Shown here piece after piece: positions 21,601 to 31,228 of a stretch of DNA of 64,000 nt; position 1 is the stretch's first letter; every line of letters starts with the position of its first letter. Under the pieces are notes generated by a model that was given only the letters and a program-made list of their open reading frames with translations, did not search any database and had not been told where the DNA came from. Position numbers and translations under genes: made by a program. Source of the stretch: Diplonema japonicum. Lineage: Eukaryota; Euglenozoa; Diplonemea; Diplonemida; Diplonemidae. The stretch lies in NCBI GenBank assembly GCA_964019335.1, contig OZ025686.1:248001-312000 (forward strand). The letters run 5' to 3'.

Positions 21601-24600
21601 CTGATGACAACAGGCGCGTACTGCTTAATGAGCCACTTGGTGCCTTGGTTGTGGGGATCGACAAGTAGAGGCACACGGATGCTGGATGCAACAACAGACG
21701 CCGACTCATGCGCACAGACATGGGCGGGGAGGCCGTTGTTCTCCCACAGGGCGATTTCCGCAGCAGACACAAGCGGGAACTTGGATGAATACGTGAGGTT
21801 TCTCCCCTCCAGTTGCGTGGGCCATCGCAAGCGAAGGAGGTTCCTACGCTCCGTGTCGTTTAGCGCACCTCCGTGTGAGATGAGTGCTGCAGCTAGTGCT
21901 ACGTCACCTATACCGCCTTCAGATTGTTTAGTGGCAGAGGTTGCCCACTCGCCGTCGCTTCCTAGTGACTGCATCAAAGCGCTTGCCCTGGAAAGCTTTG
22001 ACTCTGTTATGCCAACACCTTTGTTCATCTTCTCGCAGAGCTCAGTGCTAGCCCGCACTTCATTCGACGACTCGTCTAACGCTTCTATTAACTGCTTTGA
22101 CTTCTCCATGGTTTTCAGAACCACGGCACGCGAGCTATCGCTCGCCATCTTAAGCTCTTTCATCTTCTCCTCCTTGGGTCTAATCATGCCGCGTGTCTCG
22201 TGGTACGACAGCATGTTGAGCAGCCACGTGCACAAGTGCCCGGCAGCTAGGTTCTTCGTGCTAACATGGTTGGGCGCAAAGTGCGATTTGTTGTCGCGAA
22301 CGAGCTTCTGGACGTACTCCGCCTGCGCCTGCGGGATGTTGTTGCAGTCCATATTCATAAGGCTCTGTACCCAAGGAACGGGCGAGCTCATCATTTTCTT
22401 GCACGTGTTCCAAGACTTGTCCTTCGGTATCCTCCCCTCGCTGGTGAGGACCAGTACGGCAGAGCACACGTTCACGACTTCGATAGACGGCTTGATCATT
22501 GTCTTCAGGTCGTTGATGAGTGATTTGTCCAGCGCTTTGAGGGCCATGTAGGCAGAGTCGACAGTGGGCTTGAGGGCTGCAAGGTCCTGCGCCACTTCAC
22601 GCGAGAGGTTGTTGCATTCAGATGAGACGCGATCCACTGCACGCTGCTGCATGTTCTGCAGCACGTTGCACTCGTGGTGCTGCCTAGTGATCTTCTCGAG
22701 GTTCTCGACGAGCTTCTCTGTATGCCGGGTCTGCGCCTTCACGGCGCTGTTCTCCTCCTGCAACCTTGCCTCTAAAACAACAGCCTGGCCTGCCGTTGCT
22801 TGCAGCTTTGCGATCCCCTCGTGCACAGCCCGCTTCCTTTGCGAATTCTTCGTTTTTGTGTCTTCCGCGAACTTAATGATCAGCAGCAAGATGTCGAGGA
22901 ATGACTGCGTAGTTGAGAACGCCTCTCTGATGTCCTTCATGTCTTGGTGCACAGTGCTGGCGAACTCCGCGAGCTGGCGTACCTCTTTTGCAGTCCCGAG
23001 GATGTGCTGCTTAGCAATGAGGATGTTAAAGGCCATCTCGGATTTGGTGGCGGCCCCAACAGGCTGCAGGTGGCACTGCCACGCACTCCCAAACAACGAC
23101 GGGAAACTCTTTGCAACAGATGGTATCTTGGAAGTGGACACTGTACTCGTAATGACAATGCGCACATCCGGAACTGCGAGGAGGTTGTGGATGAATTCCC
23201 AGGAGCACACGTTTGTCTCCTTCATGATGACACATGCACCGCTATAGCGGTCAGGTGACACATCGGGTGAGAACCGCATTATTCGAAGGTTGCAGAGACG
23301 CGCTGCAATGGTGGCCATGGTGTGCTTCCCCATGCCGTGTTTGGATCCTGTCAGCAGTGTGACGGCGTGCGGGGCATCTAAGATATTCGCAATACGCATG
23401 ATAGACACCACCACGTCGTCTACTAGCAGCGGGCCGTTCTTTTCGTCTTTTTTTTGAATGATGGCAGTCACAGCACTCACGGACTCGATGCGGTACTTTG
23501 GTGCCCCAGGCGACCATGTGTTTCCTATAAACGGCCCCCACTCACATTTATTCTCTGGAAGGATGTCGAATACGGAAATCAACGCCCCGTCAATGATAGA
23601 CTTCATCCTGGTGATGTCCGCCGTGCACATCAGCGAGTCGGTCAGCACGTGGATCGCCTCGTGCCGCCAGAACTCCAGCAGCGTCATCCCGTTGCTGATG
23701 ACGTGTTTTGTGCTTGTCATCCTGTCACCCAGCATCGACAGGGCGTTTGACTGGCTCATGTTGGTGAAGTATTCCTCGGGAACCAGCAACTCTGCTAGTT
23801 TCAAGGACACGCCCTCAAGCATCTCCGCGGTGATGGCCACCTCTGGGGAGTAGGTTTCTTCGTTGAAGTGCCACGATATCCTTTTTGCCAGCAGCAGCCA
23901 CAGTGGCTTCCCGCCGTGTAGCGCGATGGTCGTCATCTTCCTTGCGAGTCGTGGACAGCTCTGCACCTTCTGGCTCGTGCATGAGAAAGACATCCCGAAG
24001 TCGTTGTTGAGCGACTTGCGCAGTGTCTCCTTTGCAATGGGCGCGAGCGTGTGCATGTCATCGATGAAGATGATCAGCGGGGATGTGAATGAGTGTGCCG
24101 AGGTCCATTTTGCAGGGTTCATGAGCGGGTTGCCGAGTAGCACGGTGCCGGAGCGGCATGCCGCCAGATGCCGCAGCACCACTGTCTTCCCGCTTCCCTG
24201 CGGACCTGTAAACACAACACTCCTGTTCCGTGACTGCAGCAGGTTAGCGTAGCAGATAGCCGAGCACTGCTGCTGCGTCAGCATGGCATCCTCCATTCCC
24301 GGCACGGGGCAGTGCTTAGGAACTGCTTCCAACGGAAACCACGTGGAGTCAGTCAAAGAAGACAGCGGGAAGTCCTTCTTCCACCATGCCATGAGGTTCA
24401 TGGCATCCTGCTCGGAGAGGATGGCACCCAACGACCACAAGCAAGCATACGCAAAAGCCTGTTCCACCGCTTTGGGGCTGTCGTTGTGCTTGATCTTGTT
24501 CAGGAGTGCCTCGATGGTCACCTGCACGGTGCCAAGCACGTTGAGCTCGGAAGCGTTTTTGCAGTGCTTCCGCAGCCACATCAAAATAGCAGGCAGGTGT

Positions 24601-27600
24601 GCGTCGCACAAGTAATCGACGACGTTTTGGTGCTCCAAAGGTAGGGTTTTGATCCAATTGCCTGTAATGCTCAGCCACTCAACGTCGGACTGCCGCAGCA
24701 CAGTGATCCCCAAGCGAACTACTACACCCGGCGTGACGTTTATAAGATCGGTAGTTTCGATGAGAACTTTAGTTTCCTGTAGGAGGCCGAAGCTGGGCAG
24801 AGCTGTTTCTTGCACAAGCGGAGCAAAGTCATCAAGCCACGTGCCTGGGAGGGTGTCAAGCACTATGATACCTGCACCTGCGTTGACGTGCCCGTGCATG
24901 GCCTTTGTGAGCTCCTGGTGCGTCATGGCCTTTGGGTACACAACGCCTGTCTCCAGTTGCAAAGATGCTGTGACGACCTCCCAGCAGACAGTCTTTCCGC
25001 ATCCTGGCGGGCCGATGATGCAGTTTGCACGGCGTAGTCCCAAGGACGCGGATAGCCCGACACATGCGTTGGCGAACGCGCCGCCCTCGCCTGAGCTGTA
25101 CCCCCGTTCTTGGAGGATTGCCGTCATCATGTCTATCGATCCGCACCCCTCCACAACCTTTTGGGGGAACAACGAATCCAACAGTTGCAATGCGATGGGT
25201 GCATCGGTCATCATCGCCGAGATCTGCACCGCGTGCACTGCGTTGACGACGGCATCTGTCTCGGAGGTAGTGTGGCGCCGTGCATCGATCGATACAAGCA
25301 AAGCCCTCAGCGTGGGGAGCCCCCACTGGTAGCCCGGTAACAGCGCGGAGCCGTACTTAAAAAACGTAGACAGCTTCCTGCCCAACGTCAATGCGTTGCG
25401 CATCCCGAAGCTTTGCAGCATGGTGACCGCAACCGCCTCGATGGACATCGGCATCAATGATATAAGACGCGAGTTCTTACGCAGCGCTTCAGGGAGCGGC
25501 GCGGCATGGGTGGTGGGCGTGATAGTGGCGGCCACTTCGCATAAAATCCTGCCCTCGCGTTTTATCTTCAGAGTTTCGGTTATTTTCTGCCCGGCAACGA
25601 GAATGGCCGATGCGGACAGCTTGTGACACCTAGAGAGCAGCACCCACGAGTCGGTCTTCATGGCAGCCTTGAAAACCCTCACAAGATGGCGGAGAGAGAT
25701 GTTGGGGGTGGACATAACCACGACAAGATGTTGGCCGAGCGAGGACGCGAGCTCGTGGACTACCGTCGACTTCCCACAAGCCGTGTTTCCTGCAACAACA
25801 GCACACTGCTGCATCTGAAAGGCCATCAGCATCATAATTCTAGCACGGGAGGTCTCCAAAGTGGGGACCGGCAGCATCCCCGACGAATTCGTGACGAACT
25901 CATTACCCATGGGTATGGTACAGTTGAAGGCACAGTGAGCGATGGGACGCCTCCCTGCCTCGTCCCATCTAAGGCGCAGTTGGCTGGACCATACCAGATC
26001 CGACGATGAGGTCGCTTTTTGGAACAGAATGTCATTGAGCACGTTGCGGTGATGGATGTCAAGAACGATAAGGGAAGACACCCTCTTCTTGTCCTTGCTG
26101 GTAAGCACCGGTTCGTCATTCTGCGTTTTACTGAATGCTGCCGCCAGGCTATGCAGCCCACCACTGCCACGCAGCCGTGAGGCTAGCAGTGTAACTTGAG
26201 TCTCGGTGATCTTCAGCAACTCATTCAACGACTCCTTGTTCCCATCTTCTAGTTGGTCGAATGCCGACTCCACCTCTGCTGTGAATGACAAACGGGCTGC
26301 TGTGAACAACATCTGCGTGGTCATTGTTGCCCCCCATTCTGTATGCGGTATTTCATGCACCGCCTTCCACGACTCTTCCGTCATTTCACATACAGTCTTC
26401 TGTACCTTAAGTAGCAGCCCGTTGTAGTACTCAGCGCTACTCCCCTTGCACACGTATGGTACTGCAAAGCGAAGCTCATCGACACCATCTAAGGAAGTGA
26501 CGGCAGTGACCTTTGACCACAAGCTGACTGGGATCTGCGCCACAGGGGAGAACACGACTTTCCCGCACCCAGGGGCTACCGTCCAAAGGAGCTCCAGGGA
26601 CTTCACGGGGTCGTTGGTGGCCACAAGGATCTCAAGCAGCGTGCTGCGCGGCAGCATCTCAAACCTTGGGAACACAGTGCAATGCATCGCAATCTTCACA
26701 GCCATCTTCTCCTCCACAAGTGCAAGGGAGGACATAAAGCGTCCTTCTGACAGCTCTGTGACGCTTGCCACGCAGTCGAGGAGCACGCTAGGCTTTCCTC
26801 CTTCTGTGTTATTGTGCAGCGCGGCCATGACTTCAGAGTACATCATGTGCAGCTGCTTGTATGCAGGAAGATAGCTGTCAGACCTCAGTACCATCATGAC
26901 CGTCATCCATTTGTTCTGAATGGCTACCCAGTCAACAAGCAGCTTCTGGAGGGAGTGCGTGTTACCGAGCCACGTTGTGATGCACTCTATGTGCTTCGTT
27001 GTGTGTGGTTGGTATTGCAACTTCTGAAGCTCGATCTGGTCAGACTCTGCGAACGCTAGGTATTCCTGCGCCCGTTGCTCGTTAAGCAGCCACGTTTTCA
27101 CGATCCCTCCCCATCTCGCAGGCATCTTAATGGTCTTCCACCTGTTTGCAATCGCCTCCAGCTTCAGCTCTATGACCCTTTGCTTCGCGGCGATGTTGAG
27201 TACTTCCTTCAGCTCTTGCTCGGGTATGCCCGCGTCTATCACATGCCCCACAGTGAGGGTTGTGTCCGGCTGCCACCTGGGGATGAGCGTCGTCCAGTGG
27301 CATGCGTGCAGATGGTTCTTGCTCAACCCCTGAATGACAGGGAGTACCCGTTTCCACCCCGCAAGCAGCTCTGACACGTCAACGAAAAGCCAATTAGATT
27401 TCGCAGACCCGAGCATGAGCAGATCCTCTTCGAGGCCAGTAAGAGCAAGCTGCAGACCCGATGGGATGAAAACATTAAAAGGACACGCATGCCATTCGTC
27501 GAGCACGGACACTATGTGGAAAGCAGTGTCCCAAAGGGCTTTCGTGGTCCTGAGGGATTCGGCGTACGAAGCCAGCTGTGGGGAAGGGTTCTGCGTGAGT

Positions 27601-30600
27601 TCAAGCATAGAACCGAGTTTCAAGATCTCCTTCTCTTCCTTCAGAAGGTTGAAGACGTCTTCCTGTAGTTCCGTGAGGATGGCGTAAGGGTCACGCTTGG
27701 CACCTGCACGCAGATGTATGATGCTTGTGGGGAGGGAGCTCTCGACAAGTGTCACGAATTCCGCTACAGTATCGTTGAAGGCCTCCCAGTCTTCGATCCA
27801 CGATGCCACCTCTCCATCTTGAGCCGCTGCGACATCGCTCTTCACGACAGCGACCCTGCGCATTAACACCTTCCATGCGACAGGCACGTTGGCCACTCTC
27901 TCTTCTAAGTTGTCGATGATATGGTTCGGCAGTGCTTGCTGCTTGCGAAGCAGCTTCAACGACGGCTCCAACATAGCTAGCAAATCGGACAAGACTTCGT
28001 CCCTCTCCCTCACCTCGCGCATTGTCTCCAGTACCACCAGCAGCGACCCCGCGTCTGTCGTCACATCGCTTCTGTATGAATCGGGTGCCAGCTTTACATG
28101 TGTCTCTTCGATGAGCTTCTCAATGTCTGCCACAGACACTTCGAGTACTTTGTGGATGTACTCCACTGCCGCGCGGTACTCCAACCCAGCGTTCGTTGCC
28201 AGCATGGCTCTCAGTGGCTTCGTTTCAAGTACCAGCCAACCTTTTAGATGGAACGTGTTTGGCAGTCTCCTTAACGTGACACCAGCAGCTTCGCACTCCG
28301 TCACCACCTTCTCAAGATCTTTGAAGATATCTCCAAAGGTCATGATGACCGTTGGATCTACGTCTGGGTACTCCACGCATGAAGGCGTGCCCCATCGGTT
28401 CACGATGGGCTCGAACAGCAACTCGCATTCGGTTGCCTCCAGCAGAGCTTCGTCCACGATGGACCATATCTCGGCTATGCAGGAGGAGACGGCGCTGTTG
28501 CTTTTTGGGGATTTCATCAAACCGTCACACCGCAGGACCACATCGGAGTAGGCAAGGATGTCTGCAATGATACGGCTGATGGCACTGCGGAGGGTGTCGC
28601 AGCAAGGTGTGTACACAATGCTACCGGACTTGGAAAGCCGCAGAGAGAAGGAGATGAAAGGGATTCCACCGTTCTCCTTCAGCCACTCACCGTCGAGCTG
28701 GTTGCCAAACCTGCGGAGGGCCTGCCAGATGGCGTCATCAACCATATCCGAAATGCAATCCGAGACGTACGTCGTGTACAAGAGCCACACATCAGACATG
28801 GCGTCCAGTGGTGCGTCGTCGCGAAGGGCGTTCATCTCCGAGATGGACACTGTGCTGTTCATGGGGATTGAACGCAGGAACGCGTGTCGTTCCTTTGTGT
28901 GTGACGTGTACATGGTGGTCCATTCCTCACCGAGCCGCACGGTCTGCGCACCCAAACGGGAACAGAAAGGGAACAGCGGGTCGCTGCCGTTAAATGTCGA
29001 GAGTAGCTTTGCCGCACGCTCAACAGGCTTCTCCAGCAAGCGCAGGGCCTTCAAGTACTTCGCTACAGCTTTCTCACATTCCAATATGTAGGTGTCGACT
29101 TCGTTCCCGCTGCCCCACGAGAACCTGTTTTCAAGACCCGCCTGGAGGCAGGCATCCGCAGCACGCTTCTCGGTTTTCAGCAATGCGGAGCATCGCGTGT
29201 CAGTTTGTTCCTGCACTTTGAAGTACTTCTGCGTCAGTGCCTCTAATTTGCCTCGCCGCCGCCTTACTGTGTCCCAGCTTTGCAGCAACTCCTCTACAGC
29301 AGTAGGCAGGACCACGTTGTGGCGGGTTCTTTTCAGTGAGATGGCATCAAGTATAACCTGCACGATGTTAGGGTCAAAGGCCACCTGGTAGGCTCCGGTG
29401 AAACGATTCACTTTCAGGAGGCATGTTTGCAGCTGGTTGATGGCTGCCTCGGCCCTTGATGACCACTCCTCGACCTCCTTTGTCATGAATTGTTTAATGT
29501 CTTCCTCAAGTTGTTTGGCCACTTGGAAAACATGGTCCTCCTGCGACAGTACCAGCTCCACGTTGGGTAGACTGTTTCTTTCCAACAGCCCCGCTCCCAA
29601 CAGCAGCACAGCTGCACACCGTGGCAGCATCGTCAGTCCGTTCTCAGGTATCTTGGTACACCCTTGCAGAGCTTTCCGAGTTTCCTGGAGCTCTTTTTGC
29701 CACAGCTTCGACACGAAGGTGCACGCACGCACCCACGCGGGTCTGAAGTACACCCTGTCCCTAAACGGGTAGAAGAACATAACTATCTTGACGGAGCCTT
29801 GCAGGCTAGTCCGTTGGTCGGAAAGAATGTCCTTCAGGAGGGAGGCGAGACCCTGTTCGATATCTCTCACGATGCTTTTGAATCGTGCGAAGGATTTATC
29901 GAACTCCGTTTCGAAGGACGTGAGCAGGCCTGCGATATCCATCTGGGTGGCTGACAGCTCGAATTTCAGTGTCTTGAGCCGTGTCGTGACCCGCTCGCTG
30001 CAAGACGCGCTTGGGATGAACTCAGGGAGGCTGCCCGTGAAGAGCAGTCGTGAAGACATCATGTCGATGATGTCGCGGATGCGCTCGACGAGCTTGTCCA
30101 GGTGGGAAAAGGGCGAGGCGCTCAGGGTGAGTTTCCAAGTGGCCACATGCGGCCTCGCCATGAGATAGATATGCTTGAACAGGCACAGCGTCTCTGCCGC
30201 CTCGTAGAGCACAGCGAGCAACTTCTTCCCGGGCGGCTGGGAAGCATTGCTCCGAAGCTTTGCTGTGACGCTCCCTGCAAGTGCTGTGGACATCCTTGAC
30301 AGGACAATCACAGTCCTGGTGGGCGTAGCGTACGAAGGGCACTGTTCGGTGAAATGCCGTGCGGTGGACAGCACACTTTTGAAGACGATGTCGCACTCGT
30401 CGAGAGGGGGCAGGGCAGCTGGGTCGCTCAGCTGGTGGTAACATTCCACGATAGGGGTCATGTGCGCTGCCCACGACACCAGCTCCTCGGCTTTGGACTT
30501 CATCTCGTTGGGCAGCGAGAGAAGCTCGGCAGCTAAAGGCGAGCGCCCAGAAACGAGCGCTGCAACAACGTCCTGCACGCTGTCTGTCTGGTACTGCGAG

Positions 30601-31157
30601 AGAACAGACGCAATGAGGTTGGCGTCATCAAGGTACTGTTCACGTTCCTGCGGGATGGGCAGGTTGGGGACCTCTGTTTCTGCAACAAAGCCTTTCATCG
30701 TCTTGATCCACGCCAGGGCCGTCGCCTCGTAATTCGCCATGTCATCCTCGACAGGAAGCTGCAGCGTGATGGGACAGTCCCCCGAAGTGTGCAGAGAGGC
30801 TTCCGCGATACCAAGGTCCTCAAGTGCCTTCTCGGTGCTCCTCAGCCCTGCTCCGATGCAGTTCGTGACGCAGTCTATCCCCAGCCGCAGCCATGTGGCA
30901 GTTCCACAGATGTCCCCGAACGTGACTTGCTGTTGGTCATCATCGTTTAAACCCTTTAAAAGATACACGCCCTCAAGACCTTCCTTGGGCAGCAAGGAGG
31001 GCACGCCCTTTCCAGCTTCGGTGTAAACGTACAAAACACGATTTCCCTGGTTTTTAAGCCACGCGGTGATGATGTTTTCAGGGTCGCGCACAGGCACGTC
31101 GGTTATGCGTGCCAAGGTACTGTGGACCCATGCGGTGCGTGAGGTATCATCGGCCAT
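18642..31157 (-). CDS. Dynein heavy chain, divergent, single exon
   Basis: 4171 residues with no intron over 12.5 kb. The start is the ATG at 31157, directly after CACACAGGG, an ideal trans-splice acceptor. A long tail and linker precede six AAA modules. P-loops: AAA1 AGNTACGKST (about residue 1795), AAA2 GPPGCGKT (about 2050), AAA3 GPQGSGKT (about 2320), AAA4 GSKHGMGKH (about 2610, with His where Ser/Thr is expected). A coiled-coil stalk follows (about 2750-3150), then the AAA5 block PLLVDPHNQGTKW and a C-terminal domain with VWVCPLYRTS, as in axonemal chains. In AAA1, the Walker B segment normally CFDEFNRI reads LLSRCHKL, and the sensor I block normally TMNPGYAG is replaced. Dynein heavy chains drive axonemal bending or transport by ATP hydrolysis mainly at AAA1, so this copy is probably motor-defective or specialised. 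Axonemal membership is inferred from the C-terminus. Confidence 0.95.
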   Translation of the reverse strand: MADDTSRTAWVHSTLARITDVPVRDPENIITAWLKNQGNRVLYVYTEAGKGVPSLLPKEGLEGVYLLKGLNDDDQQQVTFGDICGTATWLRLGIDCVTNCIGAGLRSTEKALEDLGIAEASLHTSGDCPITLQLPVEDDMANYEATALAWIKTMKGFVAETEVPNLPIPQEREQYLDDANLIASVLSQYQTDSVQDVVAALVSGRSPLAAELLSLPNEMKSKAEELVSWAAHMTPIVECYHQLSDPAALPPLDECDIVFKSVLSTARHFTEQCPSYATPTRTVIVLSRMSTALAGSVTAKLRSNASQPPGKKLLAVLYEAAETLCLFKHIYLMARPHVATWKLTLSASPFSHLDKLVERIRDIIDMMSSRLLFTGSLPEFIPSASCSERVTTRLKTLKFELSATQMDIAGLLTSFETEFDKSFARFKSIVRDIEQGLASLLKDILSDQRTSLQGSVKIVMFFYPFRDRVYFRPAWVRACTFVSKLWQKELQETRKALQGCTKIPENGLTMLPRCAAVLLLGAGLLERNSLPNVELVLSQEDHVFQVAKQLEEDIKQFMTKEVEEWSSRAEAAINQLQTCLLKVNRFTGAYQVAFDPNIVQVILDAISLKRTRHNVVLPTAVEELLQSWDTVRRRRGKLEALTQKYFKVQEQTDTRCSALLKTEKRAADACLQAGLENRFSWGSGNEVDTYILECEKAVAKYLKALRLLEKPVERAAKLLSTFNGSDPLFPFCSRLGAQTVRLGEEWTTMYTSHTKERHAFLRSIPMNSTVSISEMNALRDDAPLDAMSDVWLLYTTYVSDCISDMVDDAIWQALRRFGNQLDGEWLKENGGIPFISFSLRLSKSGSIVYTPCCDTLRSAISRIIADILAYSDVVLRCDGLMKSPKSNSAVSSCIAEIWSIVDEALLEATECELLFEPIVNRWGTPSCVEYPDVDPTVIMTFGDIFKDLEKVVTECEAAGVTLRRLPNTFHLKGWLVLETKPLRAMLATNAGLEYRAAVEYIHKVLEVSVADIEKLIEETHVKLAPDSYRSDVTTDAGSLLVVLETMREVRERDEVLSDLLAMLEPSLKLLRKQQALPNHIIDNLEERVANVPVAWKVLMRRVAVVKSDVAAAQDGEVASWIEDWEAFNDTVAEFVTLVESSLPTSIIHLRAGAKRDPYAILTELQEDVFNLLKEEKEILKLGSMLELTQNPSPQLASYAESLRTTKALWDTAFHIVSVLDEWHACPFNVFIPSGLQLALTGLEEDLLMLGSAKSNWLFVDVSELLAGWKRVLPVIQGLSKNHLHACHWTTLIPRWQPDTTLTVGHVIDAGIPEQELKEVLNIAAKQRVIELKLEAIANRWKTIKMPARWGGIVKTWLLNEQRAQEYLAFAESDQIELQKLQYQPHTTKHIECITTWLGNTHSLQKLLVDWVAIQNKWMTVMMVLRSDSYLPAYKQLHMMYSEVMAALHNNTEGGKPSVLLDCVASVTELSEGRFMSSLALVEEKMAVKIAMHCTVFPRFEMLPRSTLLEILVATNDPVKSLELLWTVAPGCGKVVFSPVAQIPVSLWSKVTAVTSLDGVDELRFAVPYVCKGSSAEYYNGLLLKVQKTVCEMTEESWKAVHEIPHTEWGATMTTQMLFTAARLSFTAEVESAFDQLEDGNKESLNELLKITETQVTLLASRLRGSGGLHSLAAAFSKTQNDEPVLTSKDKKRVSSLIVLDIHHRNVLNDILFQKATSSSDLVWSSQLRLRWDEAGRRPIAHCAFNCTIPMGNEFVTNSSGMLPVPTLETSRARIMMLMAFQMQQCAVVAGNTACGKSTVVHELASSLGQHLVVVMSTPNISLRHLVRVFKAAMKTDSWVLLSRCHKLSASAILVAGQKITETLKIKREGRILCEVAATITPTTHAAPLPEALRKNSRLISLMPMSIEAVAVTMLQSFGMRNALTLGRKLSTFFKYGSALLPGYQWGLPTLRALLVSIDARRHTTSETDAVVNAVHAVQISAMMTDAPIALQLLDSLFPQKVVEGCGSIDMMTAILQERGYSSGEGGAFANACVGLSASLGLRRANCIIGPPGCGKTVCWEVVTASLQLETGVVYPKAMTHQELTKAMHGHVNAGAGIIVLDTLPGTWLDDFAPLVQETALPSFGLLQETKVLIETTDLINVTPGVVVRLGITVLRQSDVEWLSITGNWIKTLPLEHQNVVDYLCDAHLPAILMWLRKHCKNASELNVLGTVQVTIEALLNKIKHNDSPKAVEQAFAYACLWSLGAILSEQDAMNLMAWWKKDFPLSSLTDSTWFPLEAVPKHCPVPGMEDAMLTQQQCSAICYANLLQSRNRSVVFTGPQGSGKTVVLRHLAACRSGTVLLGNPLMNPAKWTSAHSFTSPLIIFIDDMHTLAPIAKETLRKSLNNDFGMSFSCTSQKVQSCPRLARKMTTIALHGGKPLWLLLAKRISWHFNEETYSPEVAITAEMLEGVSLKLAELLVPEEYFTNMSQSNALSMLGDRMTSTKHVISNGMTLLEFWRHEAIHVLTDSLMCTADITRMKSIIDGALISVFDILPENKCEWGPFIGNTWSPGAPKYRIESVSAVTAIIQKKDEKNGPLLVDDVVVSIMRIANILDAPHAVTLLTGSKHGMGKHTMATIAARLCNLRIMRFSPDVSPDRYSGACVIMKETNVCSWEFIHNLLAVPDVRIVITSTVSTSKIPSVAKSFPSLFGSAWQCHLQPVGAATKSEMAFNILIAKQHILGTAKEVRQLAEFASTVHQDMKDIREAFSTTQSFLDILLLIIKFAEDTKTKNSQRKRAVHEGIAKLQATAGQAVVLEARLQEENSAVKAQTRHTEKLVENLEKITRQHHECNVLQNMQQRAVDRVSSECNNLSREVAQDLAALKPTVDSAYMALKALDKSLINDLKTMIKPSIEVVNVCSAVLVLTSEGRIPKDKSWNTCKKMMSSPVPWVQSLMNMDCNNIPQAQAEYVQKLVRDNKSHFAPNHVSTKNLAAGHLCTWLLNMLSYHETRGMIRPKEEKMKELKMASDSSRAVVLKTMEKSKQLIEALDESSNEVRASTELCEKMNKGVGITESKLSRASALMQSLGSDGEWATSATKQSEGGIGDVALAAALISHGGALNDTERRNLLRLRWPTQLEGRNLTYSSKFPLVSAAEIALWENNGLPAHVCAHESASVVASSIRVPLLVDPHNQGTKWLIKQYAPVVISNWCEPSQLTKCIVSCIKDDKQLLIKHLSPTLHPVLVEVLENIISRTVVIDGTRYVLGKNFKLYCSTQLLGDSLPDKVVSLFSIANFEVAKEGLEEMLLGAVVDIASPELEKKRVALVREANQRTIDMQEADGILLLTLSTAEGELLDNPELVSALKTMKLNTSRMESALKQSQEAQKDLAATRDRYRPATKRGALLFLQVQMLEKLNPMYAFSLTSFIKVFKSALSDAVKRQEEECDAFEAYSKGMADDMIAMLANELSAVAVEEVFQHLAAALRQHDCLTLATSLCLAVLREEQPRVVQPDLCDVLFNGPGCCKKTVHNPLPWLPEDKWTTCLVLEDRLQSFKGLTMDLATHARWYQWYHHMTPEEDSIPGEWQALDQFSKLLIVKCLRPDRLPRAMELFIEANIGKAYVTPAPPDVPKIVQDGGAQSLLVWTSGGHDIYNAVYSAHSKISTGNLLNIDLHEDEAMDILEKSAKRGGWCVTEGVHLFKHHRSRLASILSSTLHTRFMLVMSADGNRAGDIPVSIRRHSRKVTTDTSCTIKTILQHSWQHTSAIPTTVQRHSEFKLLLFLATYLHSICLQRNTYGSNGFVNSPYSFGNGDLKAVQGLIEMWLSTGDELKWSDIQHSIVDLVYGAHVSCTEDAKILTLLGRDILKKDNMQRTDFNGVLITGSSSTQDVAHCIDSVEWGFADDIGLAGLSLAAGMLQQQDKAVSLCSALVRLSTTEGCGGNGVLPLEQSVLLSQVPPDIDLSTIPDKVRSTDMSPLTFQAWHYEAKMVTQLTSILRSDLTASSVDMLDTMTVPERWSWMGFPSNLPLGSWFALYLKREAYIREWAENPMNPAVVMLHLLLRPKSFLTYITLEAVKGDTSNMLTLENAVFTAEVAKKPTERFDTPARSGLHVWGIRLLLCRWNATSLAIEQPLLTDPQPLFPVVTLRVATSHSSKVWVCPLYRTSNRLHPVITLPLPAKANPDTLSLASAAAVLEPLP

Positions 31158-31228
31158 CCCTGTGTGGGTGTACAAAAAAAAGTAGGAAAAACTGCTTTTA
31201 AAAAAAAAAAAAAATAATCAACATTCGT

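Noticed and set aside
21115-22551. 478-codon open frame on the plus strand
   Set aside because: It is antisense to the dynein heavy chain; the protein is Ser-rich without domains and arises from the codon bias of the minus-strand gene.
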